NCBI GenBank assembly: GCA_964644695.1
Contig: CAZXWN010000008.1
Span: 4,389-43,883, forward strand
Direction of reading: 5' to 3'
DNA from: CAZXWN01 sp964644695 [NCBI: uncultured bacterium]
GTDB taxonomy: Bacteria; UBP4; UBA4092
DNA: 39,495 bases
The notes beneath the pieces were generated by a model. It ran no database searches. It was not told where the DNA came from and worked only from the letters and a program-made list of their open reading frames with translations. A program made the position numbers and the translations under genes. Shown here piece after piece: positions 18,301 to 27,473 of the stretch; the stretch's first letter is position 1, and each line of letters begins with the position of its first letter.

Positions 18301-18340
18301 ATAAAAAAGGATGCCTGAGTTCAGCACTCAGACATCCTTT
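18301..18340 (-). terminator. Rho-independent terminator after the SBBP gene
   Basis: A 15-bp stem (18306-18320 with 18326-18340, one G-U pair) with a five-base loop is followed on the minus strand by TTTTTTAT. It ends the SBBP propeller transcript. Confidence 0.88.
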
Positions 18341-18356
18341 ATATAACGAGGGTATA

Positions 18357-19829
18357 TTATTCAGTTACCATAAACTCACTCAACTCAACCGGAACAAGAG
18401 ATTCACTGGCAATCTTGGTAATAAAGAAACCTATTCCGGCATCCTTGGTTTCAGAATAAGCACCGGCAGTAACTGGGAAATTGGTAGAAGTTGTATAACC
18501 GACAATATAGGCATTCTTCGCCGGGTCTGCCGCAACATCAACACAGCAGTTAGTCAGATCCCCACCCAGGTAGGTAGAAAACACCAATCCCGTTCCAGTA
18601 TCATTTAATTTATAAAGGGTTCCACACCAGGTACCTTTATATGCTTGATATGAATTAGCCAAGGGGAATGAAGTGGAGGAATTGGTATATCCGGCGACAT
18701 AGGCACATCCATTGTCATCAACAGCAATTCCATTTGCATAATCAGTGGCATTTCCACCCACATAGGTCGAATAAACCAGGGCACTTCCTTCAGGATTAAG
18801 TTTCGTTACAAAAGTATCCTGGCCACTAGAAGTACTGGCTTGATAGGCACCCGCAGATACGGGGAAATTAGCAGAATAGGTATAGCCTGTAATATATGCA
18901 TTCCCCGCAGAATCAAGAGCAATACCATTAGAAACATCCATAGAAGCGCCACCAACATAGGTAGAATATACCAGGCCTGTACCTGCAGCGTTTAATTTGG
19001 TCACCACAACATCATAGTCTAGATTCTTCACTCTAGAATACGCTCCCGCGGTAGTAGGATAAGATGTAGAGTTACTATATCCAGTGACGTAGGCACATCC
19101 GCTATCATCAACAGCAATTCGAGTAAAACTATCCTGTTTCTCACCGCCGAGATAGGTGGAATATACCAAGCCTGTACCGGCAGGATTTACTTTACTCACA
19201 AACCCATCCAGATAAATGCCACCACCCGAAATTTGAGAATAAGCATTTACTGTTGTTGGGAAGTTGCCTGAATAAGTATATCCAGTTATATAGGCATTCC
19301 CCTCAGGATCTACTGCGACTCCAAATGGCTGATCATTTTTAGAGCCTCCTATATAGGTGGAATATACCAGGCCTGTACCCGTGGGATTTAATTTAAACAA
19401 AAAGGCATCATATCCACCCGATGATTTTGTTGAATAAGCACCCGCAGTCACAGGAAAGGCAGAGGATGATGTATATCCCGTAACATAACAATTCCCCTGC
19501 GCATCAACCGCAATACCAAAGGGTTCGTCCACACTCTCCCCACCCATATATACCGAAAATTCTAAACCCGATCCATTAGGGTTGATTTTCGCTACAAAAA
19601 CATCCTGACTGACCTGAGTTGTTGTATATGCAGTCATAGTTACAGGAAGGTTTTTTGATTGTGAATATCCCGCCATATAAACATTTCCGGCAGAGTCAAC
19701 AGCTATTGCTGTGGGAATATCTGACAATGAACCACCCAAAAAAGTTGAATACGCTAATTCATAACCATAACCCATTGAATAACCAAGGAATACTAATACA
19801 AATAACCAGGAATAAAAAACCTTTCTCAT
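18357..19829 (-). CDS. Secreted seven-bladed SBBP beta-propeller protein
   Basis: This is a 490-residue exported protein. After a signal peptide (hydrophobic core WLFVLVFLGYSMGYG) it consists of SBBP (seven-bladed beta-propeller) repeats of about 50-60 residues. The repeat mark, 'YSTYLGG' or a variant, occurs seven times, each followed by 'GIAVDxxGNAYVTGYT' and 'FVxKLNPxG'. The count fits one closed propeller. It probably serves in binding at the cell surface or outside the cell. The protein ends 'PVELSEFMVTE', a tail shared with two other secreted proteins in the window. I chose the second possible start, ATG at 19829, because GGAG lies 7 bases upstream of it. An ATG four codons earlier (19841) has no such signal. 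Confidence 0.85.
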   Translation of the reverse strand: MRKVFYSWLFVLVFLGYSMGYGYELAYSTFLGGSLSDIPTAIAVDSAGNVYMAGYSQSKNLPVTMTAYTTTQVSQDVFVAKINPNGSGLEFSVYMGGESVDEPFGIAVDAQGNCYVTGYTSSSAFPVTAGAYSTKSSGGYDAFLFKLNPTGTGLVYSTYIGGSKNDQPFGVAVDPEGNAYITGYTYSGNFPTTVNAYSQISGGGIYLDGFVSKVNPAGTGLVYSTYLGGEKQDSFTRIAVDDSGCAYVTGYSNSTSYPTTAGAYSRVKNLDYDVVVTKLNAAGTGLVYSTYVGGASMDVSNGIALDSAGNAYITGYTYSANFPVSAGAYQASTSSGQDTFVTKLNPEGSALVYSTYVGGNATDYANGIAVDDNGCAYVAGYTNSSTSFPLANSYQAYKGTWCGTLYKLNDTGTGLVFSTYLGGDLTNCCVDVAADPAKNAYIVGYTTSTNFPVTAGAYSETKDAGIGFFITKIASESLVPVELSEFMVTE

Positions 19830-19841
19830 TTTAATCTCCAT

Positions 19842-20240
19842 AAAACCGACAGTTTAAGTATTTTTGTGTTTATTTAATTACCCTTTTTATTTTGTTGAAG
19901 ATTTCAACCCTCACTTTCTTCTAAAGGACCTGTTCAGTATTTGTTTTAACTTAATAAGAAGATGATTGTATTGAGACTTTCTGCAAGTCGTTATCTGCCG
20001 TATATTCATGGAACCATGCAACAAAACGGAACATATTTAGGCGCTGACAAACCCTGAAAAACACACTTTTATATACATAAAACAATCGCCCCTGCAATTA
20101 TGATGCTGTGAATATTTTAATAATACAAATCACTCCTGAAATCTTCAGTGCATTCTATATAAAGAGGATAGCCCTGTCAATGATAAAAGATAACTTTTAG
20201 CAATAATGCAATAAAGATGGTCACACAGACATATTATATG
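19842..20240. other. Divergent intergenic region
   Basis: This is the upstream region of two divergent genes, the SBBP propeller and the diguanylate cyclase. It is AT-rich without an ORF that looks coding. Apart from the promoter at its right edge I see no RNA gene, repeat or hairpin that I would defend. Confidence 0.5.
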
Positions 20241-20269
20241 TTGACGTGTATAACTCTCTGGAATATAGT
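20241..20269 (+). promoter_or_regulatory. Sigma70-type promoter of the CHASE-GGDEF gene
   Basis: TTGACG (20241-20246) and TATAGT (20264-20269) are separated by exactly 17 bases and lie 34 bases before the first ATG of the downstream gene. Spacing and sequence fit a housekeeping promoter. Confidence 0.7.
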
Positions 20270-20303
20270 GAGGTTATAGAAGTACTTTGTATCCTCCGGG
20301 GTT

Positions 20304-22967
20304 ATGTTTCAAATCGTAAGAAGATATAAGATGTCAGGACAAGACAAGTTATCCTCAAAAACGGACATTAAAACCAAGTCCAACTGGCTACCCATTGCGG
20401 CCGGATTATTTATCTGTGCCCTGACATTGATATTATGGAAGACCGTTGATATCCAGGAAAAGAAGAATTTACAGGATAAGGTCCATGCCCAAACCGAATA
20501 TATCAGAACCTTGATTGAGGATGATATCGAGAATCGGTTTCCCGGCTTTCAACGCATGGCTAACCTCTGGGCCAATCAAAACGGGATTTCCAAGGATGTA
20601 TTTACAAAAAACGCTACATCCTATATGAGTCATTTTCCAGGGTTTCAAGGTATCAACTGGGCAGATAAAGAGGGTACTGTCCGGTGGGTTGTTCCACTGC
20701 AAGGAAACGAGCAGGTTCAAAATCTCAATATTGCTTTAGATAAGAACCGTTATCCGGCCCTGGAAAAGGCCAGACGCACCCAATCTCCCACAGTGACTCG
20801 GCCTCTTGCTCTTATAAAAGGGGCTAAAGGGTTTCTGGCTTATTTCCCCGTTTATTCGTATGGGAAACTGGATGGGTATATTATTGGCGTTGTCCGCATC
20901 CAGGACTGGCTGGATTATGTTTTAAGCGCCAAAAGCAATTACTTTTCCCCAAAAGATTACCGAGTACAGGTTTTCTTTGACGAAGAGATGATTTATGAAC
21001 AAGAGGGATGGGAGTCGTTAAAGAAATATGATTATCCCATTCACCCTACCATTCCCTTGATGGATCGCAGTCTATATATCCATGTACGGCCCACCGATGC
21101 TTATATAAAGGAAAATATATCGTTTTTGCCAAATGCCATATTGATATTCGGTTTTTTGTTTTCTATTCTGACTTCTCTCATTGTGTATTTATACCAGAAG
21201 GCTGATTGGGAAAAACAAAGGCTGGCTGACTCCAACCAAGCACTGGAAAATGAAGTTAAAGAACGACAAAAAATAGAACAGGAACTCCAGGATGCATTGA
21301 TGCATATAGACCTTGCCGTCAAATCCGCGAAAATGGGAATCTGGTCGTATGATTTAACCAAAAACCAATTATCCTGGAACGAGAGGATGTATGCACTATA
21401 CGACATCCCGATCGACACCACACCCAGTTATGATGTATGGGCCAAGGCCGTCCATCCCGATGACCTTCCGCGTATAGAACCCCTGCTCAAAGATACACTT
21501 GAAGGAAAGGCTATCTATGATGCAGAATTTCGCATCATACTTTCTGACGGGTCTATCCGACATATCCATACTGCGGCCAGCTTGGAGCGAGACAATCAAG
21601 GCAACCCACATAGTATGATTGGCCTTAACTGGGATATCTCTGAGACCAAGCAAAAAGAGAAGGCTCTCAGGGAAAGTGACGAGCAAGTACGCCTGCTGCT
21701 CAATTCTACCGGTGAAGGTATTTATGGAATCAATCTTTCGGGTGAATGTACTTTTGCCAATCCAGCCTGCATAAAGATGCTGGGATATTCAAGTATGGAT
21801 GAATTACTCGGAAAGAATATGCATAAGTTGATACACCATTCTTATCCAGATGGAACTCCCATGCCCGTGGATATCTGCAAAATATTCAGAGCATTCCGTA
21901 AAGGCGAGGGAATGCATATTGATGATGAAGTTTTCTGGAGAAAAGATGGTTCTTGTTTCCCAGTGGATTGCTGGTCTTATCCTCAGCAAACAAATAACAC
22001 CGTAACTGGCGCGGTAGTGACATTCACAGATAGCACTGAACGAAAACAAGCAGAAAAACAACTGGCTGATGAACAACGCCGGCTTTTTGCTATTTTAGAA
22101 GGCACTAATGTTGGAACTTGGGAATGGAATATTCAGACTGGCGAAACAATTGTAAATGAGCGCTGGGCCGAAATTGTTGGATATCGGTTAGACGAGCTGG
22201 CGCCACTATCTATAGAAATGTGGACAAAGCTTGTTCACCCTGATGACTTAGAGGAATCAAAGACCCGACTCACAAAGCATTTTAATGGAGAACTTGATTA
22301 TTATGAACTGGAAACTCGGATGCTCCATAAAAACGGTAATTGGGTATGGGTTCTTGCAAGGGGGAAGATAAATACATGGACTCCTGATGGGAAACCTTTA
22401 TTGATGTCTGGTACCCATCAAGACATCACCACCCGAAAAGAAGATGAAGAGAAGATACAACATCTGGCAACTCATGATGGATTAACGGATCTTCCAAGCT
22501 TAAAGTTATTGAGAGACCGTCTTTCCATGGCTCTACATAATGCAGACCGATATCAAAAGATGGTTGCCGTGATGTTCATTGATCTTGATGGCTTCAAACT
22601 GGTTAATGATACTTATGGGCATGATGTTGGTGATAATGTCCTGAAAGAAGTAGCAAAACATTTCAGAGACAGTGTACGCAAAACAGACACAGTTGCTCGA
22701 GTGGGTGGAGACGAGTTTATGATAGTACTAACGGATATTCAGACTCTGGAGAGCGTCAAAGAGATTACCATAAAGGTCCTACGGCTTATAGAAGAATCAA
22801 TCATCATAAATGGTCTTAAGATAACCATCAGTGCAAGCATTGGAATATCGCTGTATCCGTCAGATAGTGCGGATATGGATGAGTTAATCAAACTGGCTGA
22901 TGCAGCAATGTACAAGGTAAAAGCGGCAGGAAAAAATAGCTATGGCTTTGCAACACCTGCAAATTGA
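20304..22967 (+). CDS. CHASE-PAS-PAS-PAS-GGDEF diguanylate cyclase
   Basis: This 887-residue membrane sensor should make cyclic di-GMP. A transmembrane segment (about 28-46) leads into a periplasmic CHASE domain (about 75-250, with 'FPGFQGINWADKEG' and 'YFPVY'). A second transmembrane segment (about 274-296) follows, then a short coiled coil, three PAS domains with PAC motifs (about 335-450, 460-590 and 595-715), and a GGDEF domain. The active-site signature RVGGDEF is intact near 799-805. The sequence RKTD, five residues before GGDEF, fits the RxxD inhibitory site for product feedback. No EAL domain is present. No clear Shine-Dalgarno distinguishes the first ATG from another nine codons later. 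The sensed ligand is unknown. Confidence 0.93.
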   Translation: MFQIVRRYKMSGQDKLSSKTDIKTKSNWLPIAAGLFICALTLILWKTVDIQEKKNLQDKVHAQTEYIRTLIEDDIENRFPGFQRMANLWANQNGISKDVFTKNATSYMSHFPGFQGINWADKEGTVRWVVPLQGNEQVQNLNIALDKNRYPALEKARRTQSPTVTRPLALIKGAKGFLAYFPVYSYGKLDGYIIGVVRIQDWLDYVLSAKSNYFSPKDYRVQVFFDEEMIYEQEGWESLKKYDYPIHPTIPLMDRSLYIHVRPTDAYIKENISFLPNAILIFGFLFSILTSLIVYLYQKADWEKQRLADSNQALENEVKERQKIEQELQDALMHIDLAVKSAKMGIWSYDLTKNQLSWNERMYALYDIPIDTTPSYDVWAKAVHPDDLPRIEPLLKDTLEGKAIYDAEFRIILSDGSIRHIHTAASLERDNQGNPHSMIGLNWDISETKQKEKALRESDEQVRLLLNSTGEGIYGINLSGECTFANPACIKMLGYSSMDELLGKNMHKLIHHSYPDGTPMPVDICKIFRAFRKGEGMHIDDEVFWRKDGSCFPVDCWSYPQQTNNTVTGAVVTFTDSTERKQAEKQLADEQRRLFAILEGTNVGTWEWNIQTGETIVNERWAEIVGYRLDELAPLSIEMWTKLVHPDDLEESKTRLTKHFNGELDYYELETRMLHKNGNWVWVLARGKINTWTPDGKPLLMSGTHQDITTRKEDEEKIQHLATHDGLTDLPSLKLLRDRLSMALHNADRYQKMVAVMFIDLDGFKLVNDTYGHDVGDNVLKEVAKHFRDSVRKTDTVARVGGDEFMIVLTDIQTLESVKEITIKVLRLIEESIIINGLKITISASIGISLYPSDSADMDELIKLADAAMYKVKAAGKNSYGFATPAN

Positions 22968-23051
22968 CAGTAATTTTTCCTAAACATCCCGAATCCTCTA
23001 TACTAGATATCAGTGTTTAAATCTCATATATTTTTGTACAGGTGAGCACCT

Positions 23052-25133
23052 ATGTCGGAATTATTACTCTCTTTGGTTTTTTGTTGTTACCCCAGTAATG
23101 ATTTATACCAGGCTTTGATACAGTCGGGGTATCATTATCCCCGATATGACACAATCGACCAGACTCTTGAAGCGGCCCCGGAAGGGTCCTGTGTATTTTT
23201 GTTGGCGGATGAATATCCGTCCAAGACTAACACCCTTACCTCTGAGCAGCTAAAGAAAGCTCAGTCTAAGAAACTGAAACTGTATTTAGAATATTTCTCT
23301 GAAGTGCCGGAATACTCCATCGGCTCCGTCAAACATACTCAATGGGAACGCTGTGTCGTAAACAGTGACCTGTTTGGCCCTGCTCTGCCAAAGATGCAGA
23401 TTCTAATGGCCCATGACTGTCATTTTCTTCCTGTGGAGACGACAGTAGAACCTTTAGTCGTGGTGGCCAAGGTGGCAGGATATGACTCAGCGATTCTGGG
23501 ACTCCCTGAAGTAACTTATCCAATATTGATGAAGTCTGCAGACGGACAGATAATACTGGCAACAACAGGTTTAAGCCGATTCAAGACCGGACGGTATGCC
23601 CCCAAGAATGAATGGAAGACCCTCTGGAAATCCATATTGAACCAGTTTGAAACAACAGACCATTTCCCACAATTCGACTGGGAATCCGATGTACATCCCA
23701 CATGGGGAAAAGGTGAGACACTCCCCAGTGATTTCGAAAATCAGACCTTTTCACGAGCCGTCAACTGGATCCACCATTCCCAATTATTTCCAGATGCTGA
23801 CCAGGTAGAATCCATTCATGAACTACTGAAGAACGGACAGGAAACCCGTCCGACTCTCCCGAATGGGAAACCCGATGGAGATGGAACTCTGGGATTTATG
23901 GAAGGGTATGCCTCTACAATCAAAACGGATGGGAACCAGCTCCAACGGTTGCCTCTGCGCGCAGACTGTATGGCTGAAGTTGCGATGGTACTGGCTCTGG
24001 ACTGGGAAATCAATCAAAACGCTCAAAGCCGGGACCGTGCCCGTAATTTGATGGACTATATCTATTACAGCGGGAAACTGACTGGCGGTGCTCGGTCCAA
24101 TCCTGACCATTCAGCGTATGGGATGATTGCCTGGGGCGCTATTTCATGGGTTTGGGAAAAAGCCAACTACACCGATGATAATGCACGGGTACTGTTGGCA
24201 AGTCTTGCCGCTCGAAAAGCTCTGGAAACAGACGAATGGGATCTGCCTATTATGAAAGCCGTCCTGGCCAATCTCAGAACCACAGGCCCTTCTGGATACC
24301 GCTCAGACCGGATGGATGTGGATGGGATGGACCATAAGGACTGGAAATATTTTCAAAACAAAGACCGGGTGAATTATTCAACCCATCATGAATCCTATAT
24401 GTGGGCCTGTTATCTATGGGGTTACCACCAGACCGGGTATCCAGTGTTTCTGGAAAAAGCAAAGAACGGGATTCGTTTGATGATGAAAGCCTATCCTGAT
24501 GAATGGCGATGGGGTGACAATATCGAACGCGCCCGATTCCTATTATGCCTGGCATGGTTAGTAAGAGTCGATGATACACCGGAGCACCGGGAGTGGCTCA
24601 AACGAATATCTGATGATTTACTGAAGTATCAGGATGCGTGTGGCGCTCTCCGAGAAAAACCTATTATCCATAAAGCGGATGGTGCTTACCAAGCCCAAAC
24701 GAATGAAACATACGGCCAAGGGGAAACAGCAGTCGTCCAAAAAGATGGAGACCCCGCCACCGACCAACTCTATACAACTGGATTTGCACTCCTGGGCCTG
24801 CATGAAGCGGCACTGGCGACAGGCGATACGACCTATCGAGATGCAGGCGACAAACTGGCGGAATACCTCTGCCGAATCCAAATCAAATCCGAGAAATATC
24901 CTTATCTGGATGGAGCATGGTACCGTGCTTTTGATTTCAACAAGTGGGAGTATTGGGCCAGCTCCGGTGATGCGGGATGGGGCGCATGGTCTGTGGAAAG
25001 TGGATGGGGGCAGGCCTGGATTTCGGCTTTACTAGGTCTTCGCCGAAAAGATATCTCTCTGTGGGATTACAGCCATCGCCAAGATATGGCTTATGTCTTT
25101 GATGAGGCATTGAAACAAATCCCTCAGAAATAA
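23052..25133 (+). CDS. Putative six-hairpin-glycosidase-like protein
   Basis: This 693-residue protein has no signal peptide, so it is probably cytoplasmic. Residues about 1-210 form an alpha/beta domain with the feel of a class I glutamine-amidotransferase-like or beta-galactosidase accessory domain. Residues about 230-690 are rich in Trp, Asp and aromatic patches spaced by helices ('CMAEVAMVLALDWEIN', 'HESYMWACYLWGY', 'DNIERARFLLCLAWL', 'LYTTGFALLGLHEAAL'), typical of (alpha/alpha)6 six-hairpin glycosidases and lyases. The exact family and sugar substrate are not clear, and I cannot point to a catalytic pair with confidence. AGGTGA lies 6 bases upstream of the ATG and supports the start. 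It is a single-gene unit closed by a strong terminator. Confidence 0.6.
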   Translation: MSELLLSLVFCCYPSNDLYQALIQSGYHYPRYDTIDQTLEAAPEGSCVFLLADEYPSKTNTLTSEQLKKAQSKKLKLYLEYFSEVPEYSIGSVKHTQWERCVVNSDLFGPALPKMQILMAHDCHFLPVETTVEPLVVVAKVAGYDSAILGLPEVTYPILMKSADGQIILATTGLSRFKTGRYAPKNEWKTLWKSILNQFETTDHFPQFDWESDVHPTWGKGETLPSDFENQTFSRAVNWIHHSQLFPDADQVESIHELLKNGQETRPTLPNGKPDGDGTLGFMEGYASTIKTDGNQLQRLPLRADCMAEVAMVLALDWEINQNAQSRDRARNLMDYIYYSGKLTGGARSNPDHSAYGMIAWGAISWVWEKANYTDDNARVLLASLAARKALETDEWDLPIMKAVLANLRTTGPSGYRSDRMDVDGMDHKDWKYFQNKDRVNYSTHHESYMWACYLWGYHQTGYPVFLEKAKNGIRLMMKAYPDEWRWGDNIERARFLLCLAWLVRVDDTPEHREWLKRISDDLLKYQDACGALREKPIIHKADGAYQAQTNETYGQGETAVVQKDGDPATDQLYTTGFALLGLHEAALATGDTTYRDAGDKLAEYLCRIQIKSEKYPYLDGAWYRAFDFNKWEYWASSGDAGWGAWSVESGWGQAWISALLGLRRKDISLWDYSHRQDMAYVFDEALKQIPQK

Positions 25134-25146
25134 TTCAGTATCAGAC

Positions 25147-25186
25147 AAAACACCCCGGCAGAGTTGTTCAGACCGGGGTGTTTTTT
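25147..25186 (+). terminator. Rho-independent terminator
   Basis: A 12-bp perfect stem (aaaacaccccgg at 25147-25158, ccggggtgtttt at 25173-25184) followed by T residues lies directly after the six-hairpin gene. Confidence 0.92.
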
Positions 25187-25328
25187 ATATTTACTCACGA
25201 TGTAACCTATTAATATTATTATTCATACCACTCAAAATATTGATTTACATTATCTATTGACTATGTAATAATTCCCGTTATCAAAGAATCTCTACCATAT
25301 GTCAGGGCATAGAAAAGAGGTGTAAATT

Positions 25329-26066
25329 ATGCGTAAATTTGTGTTATCTATTATTTTATTCAGCATGTTGAGTTACTGTATCGGTGCACAGATCAGTTTT
25401 CAAACTCTTCCTTATCAACAAAACTGGTCCAGCGCCACAGCGACATTGGGAACCAATAACTACTGGCCTCCAAGTATGGGTGTAATGGGTTTTGCCAGTA
25501 ACAAAGAGCTTACGATTGGAACCGACCCACAAACTCTTTTGACTGAAGATGGTTCTGCTAACTTACTAGCAAACCAAACAGATCCCGCCACTACGGACCC
25601 CTCTATTAATACAACGTTTGGTGTAGCAGAGTTCCAAATCGCTGATCCGGTAATTGCTCTCTGTCCCAATCCGGATCGAGATACACCCAGTTTGGTGTTT
25701 TATTTGAACTCAACCACTATTTCCAGCACCAGTCTCATTAAACTCAGTTATACCCTTCGAGATATTGATGACTCTGCTCGAAACACAGTTCAGCCTATTG
25801 CTGTACAGTATAGAGTAGGAAGCGTCGGTTCATTTACCAATATTCCGGAAGCCTTTGTCGCTGATGCGACCGTGGGTCCAAACCTGACTCAGAGCGTTGA
25901 TTATAATGTAGTCCTGCCAGCAGAATGTTCCAATCAGGCTAAACTCTATATTCGGTTCATCACTGCTTATGTATCCGACCATGCAGACGAATGGGTAGGT
26001 ATTGATAATGTTAAGCTGGAAGAATATTTAACCCCAGTCGAATTAAGCGGTTTTGACGCTGAATAA
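25329..26066 (+). CDS. Secreted protein, 'YTLRDIDD' family, paralogue 1
   Basis: This is a 245-residue exported protein. A signal peptide (residues 1 to about 19, hydrophobic core VLSIILFSMLSYCIG) precedes a beta-rich domain I cannot assign to a named family. It shares landmarks with two other genes in the window (26615-27379 and 34783-35499): 'TLPxxxNWS' at the start, 'GVAEFxxxDPVxA', 'LSYTLRDIDDSA', 'QYRVG' plus 'FTNIPEA', and 'DEWVGIDN' near the end. A jelly-roll-like carbohydrate-binding fold is possible but unproven. It ends 'LTPVELSGFDAE', the tail also seen in the SBBP protein and in paralogue 2. The start follows AGAGGTG at a suitable distance. Its terminator is nearly the same as that of paralogue 2. 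Confidence 0.75.
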   Translation: MRKFVLSIILFSMLSYCIGAQISFQTLPYQQNWSSATATLGTNNYWPPSMGVMGFASNKELTIGTDPQTLLTEDGSANLLANQTDPATTDPSINTTFGVAEFQIADPVIALCPNPDRDTPSLVFYLNSTTISSTSLIKLSYTLRDIDDSARNTVQPIAVQYRVGSVGSFTNIPEAFVADATVGPNLTQSVDYNVVLPAECSNQAKLYIRFITAYVSDHADEWVGIDNVKLEEYLTPVELSGFDAE

Positions 26067-26082
26067 TTGTATAATCGCTTAT

Positions 26083-26119
26083 AACAGGCTTAGAGATTTC
26101 TCTGAGCCTGTTGTTTTTT
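26083..26119 (+). terminator. Rho-independent terminator, twin of 27396-27431
   Basis: The stem AACAGGCTTAGAGA / TCTCTGAGCCTGTT (one G-U pair) is followed by G and a T run. The sequence is very close to the terminator of the second paralogue, so gene and terminator were duplicated together. Confidence 0.88.
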
Positions 26120-26128
26120 AGAGCCGTT

Positions 26129-26434
26129 TTACAGTTTTGCCTTCACCTCATCATCAAGAACAACTGCTCTCAACTTTGTGGAGGATTCCCGTAGTGGTGC
26201 CAATTTCTGGTATTCGTCACACCCAAAACAACCTTGCAAACACGACATATCGGGAAACTCAATCAATACCATCCGCAAAGGATTCCAGTCGCCCACCAAA
26301 GGAGTAATATTTCCACCTCGAGACAGGTATTTCCCTCCATGGCTTTCCACCAGAGACTTCACCTGCGCAACATATTCACCGTATCGTTCCCGATCCTTAA
26401 CCTCAATTGCCTCGATAATCATATAAACCGACAT
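26129..26434 (-). CDS. DUF1330-like small protein
   Basis: This 101-residue cytoplasmic protein has the ferredoxin-like dimeric alpha/beta-barrel pattern of the DUF1330 family: 'YMIIEAIEVKDRERYGEYV' at the start, 'GGKYLSRGG' in the middle, and 'RMVLIEFPD' followed by 'YQKLAPLRESSTKLRAVVLD'. Its function is unknown. I chose ATG at 26434 because GAAGGAG stands 8 bases upstream. A longer reading from 26464 would span this ribosome site. It lies between the two secreted paralogues on the opposite strand and interrupts what was probably a tandem duplication. It has two extra Cys ('CLQGCFGC') not expected for the family, which could be a metal or disulfide site. Confidence 0.75.
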   Translation of the reverse strand: MSVYMIIEAIEVKDRERYGEYVAQVKSLVESHGGKYLSRGGNITPLVGDWNPLRMVLIEFPDMSCLQGCFGCDEYQKLAPLRESSTKLRAVVLDDEVKAKL

Positions 26435-26614
26435 CAGATTACTCCTTCTGTGTATGAGAACCATTTGCTCATGTACTCGTAAGAATATATCATACGCTTC
26501 TGATGTTTAAGTATTTATATATCAACATAATATGTATTTACATTTGGAGTATTTTATGTAAGATTATAAGCCGCACGGTAATTGATGTCAGGTCATTGAG
26601 GGGAGGTGTCATTT

Positions 26615-27379
26615 ATGAAAAAAGTTTTTTTAGCAGTAACATGCTTTTGCTTTATGAGTGCTTTGTGTTTTGGTGTTACCATCACTCATAACACATTACG
26701 CGGGGGTCCAACCTACAATACCTTGCCTTTTGAGTCTAACTGGAGTGATACAACTAAAATCAGTTCTGTGGATAATTGGAGTGCTGTAGCAGGCATCATC
26801 GGTCTCAGGGGAACACTTCTCACTGATACCGTATCTCAAAGCACGCCAGTTCTGGGAATTGACCCTCAAACAATAGTCAAAACAACCCAGGCATATCCGG
26901 ATGTCACACCCAATTTAACTAATCTTGAAGATGGATCTTCTGGTGTGGGTGAATTTGAACTATCAGATCCTGTAGTCGCACTTCGGAGTGACAGTAATCA
27001 TGACGCTCCCTACCTGGTGTTTTACTTAAATACCTCAGGTGCCAGCTGGGTAAAACTCAGCTACACACTTCGAGATATCGACGATTCAGGTCGCGATACG
27101 ATACAACCCATCGCCGTTCAATATAGAACCAGTACCACAAGTGATTTTATCAATATTCCGGCGGGTTACATCGCCGATATCACTACTGGTCCATATCTGA
27201 CTCAAGATTACAATACTTCTTTTGTGCTTCCTGCTGCATGCGCTAACCAGCCAAATCTTGAGATTCGCTTTATCACAGCCTATACCACCGAAAGTGATGA
27301 TGAATGGGTAGGTATTGATAATTTCAAGATAGAGACAGTTTTAACGCCCGTAGAATTAAGCGATTTTAGTACGTTATAA
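26615..27379 (+). CDS. Secreted protein, 'YTLRDIDD' family, paralogue 2
   Basis: This is a 254-residue exported protein, paralogous to the gene at 25329-26066. The signal peptide (core VFLAVTCFCFMSALCFG) is followed by the same landmarks: 'NTLPFESNWSD', 'GVGEFELSDPVVAL', 'LSYTLRDIDDSGRD', 'FINIPAGYIAD', 'LEIRFITAYT' and 'DEWVGIDN'. The tail is 'LTPVELSDFSTL'. Function unknown. A surface or extracellular binding protein is a guess from the signal peptide and beta-rich sequence. I chose ATG at 26615 because GAGGGGAGG lies 8 bases upstream. An in-frame GTG nine bases earlier sits inside that ribosome site. A terminator follows directly. Confidence 0.75.
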   Translation: MKKVFLAVTCFCFMSALCFGVTITHNTLRGGPTYNTLPFESNWSDTTKISSVDNWSAVAGIIGLRGTLLTDTVSQSTPVLGIDPQTIVKTTQAYPDVTPNLTNLEDGSSGVGEFELSDPVVALRSDSNHDAPYLVFYLNTSGASWVKLSYTLRDIDDSGRDTIQPIAVQYRTSTTSDFINIPAGYIADITTGPYLTQDYNTSFVLPAACANQPNLEIRFITAYTTESDDEWVGIDNFKIETVLTPVELSDFSTL

Positions 27380-27395
27380 ACAATCATCCGCATCC

Positions 27396-27431
27396 AACAG
27401 GCTTAGGGATTTCCCCTGGCCTGTTGTTTTA
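27396..27431 (+). terminator. Rho-independent terminator, twin of 26083-26119
   Basis: The arms AACAGGCTTAGGG / CCCCTGGCCTGTT form a stem with G-U pairs around an 'attt' loop, followed by GTTTTAT. It matches the terminator of paralogue 1 over most of its length. Confidence 0.85.
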
Positions 27432-27462
27432 TTGAGTACAACCGCGACCTTTTCGCTATAAT
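27432..27462 (+). promoter_or_regulatory. Promoter giving a nearly leaderless gmhB mRNA
   Basis: A perfect TATAAT (27457-27462) ends only 11 bases before the ATG at 27474. A weak -35 (TTGAGT, 27432-27437) stands 19 bases upstream. Transcription would begin about five bases before the start codon, and no Shine-Dalgarno is visible. Confidence 0.5.
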
Positions 27463-27473
27463 TTACCCATATC

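Noticed and set aside
18357-19829. DNA repeat array or CRISPR in the SBBP gene
   Set aside because: The periodicity is about 50-60 codons in frame and encodes propeller blades. Spacing and divergence do not fit a CRISPR. No CRISPR array was seen elsewhere.
23329-24881. Several opposite-strand ORFs inside the six-hairpin gene
   Set aside because: They mirror the codon pattern of the plus-strand gene, lack ribosome sites and show no protein motifs.
25329-27379. Type IX secretion C-terminal domains
   Set aside because: PVELSxF resembles a segment found before T9SS domains, but nothing follows it here, and no T9SS component is in the window.
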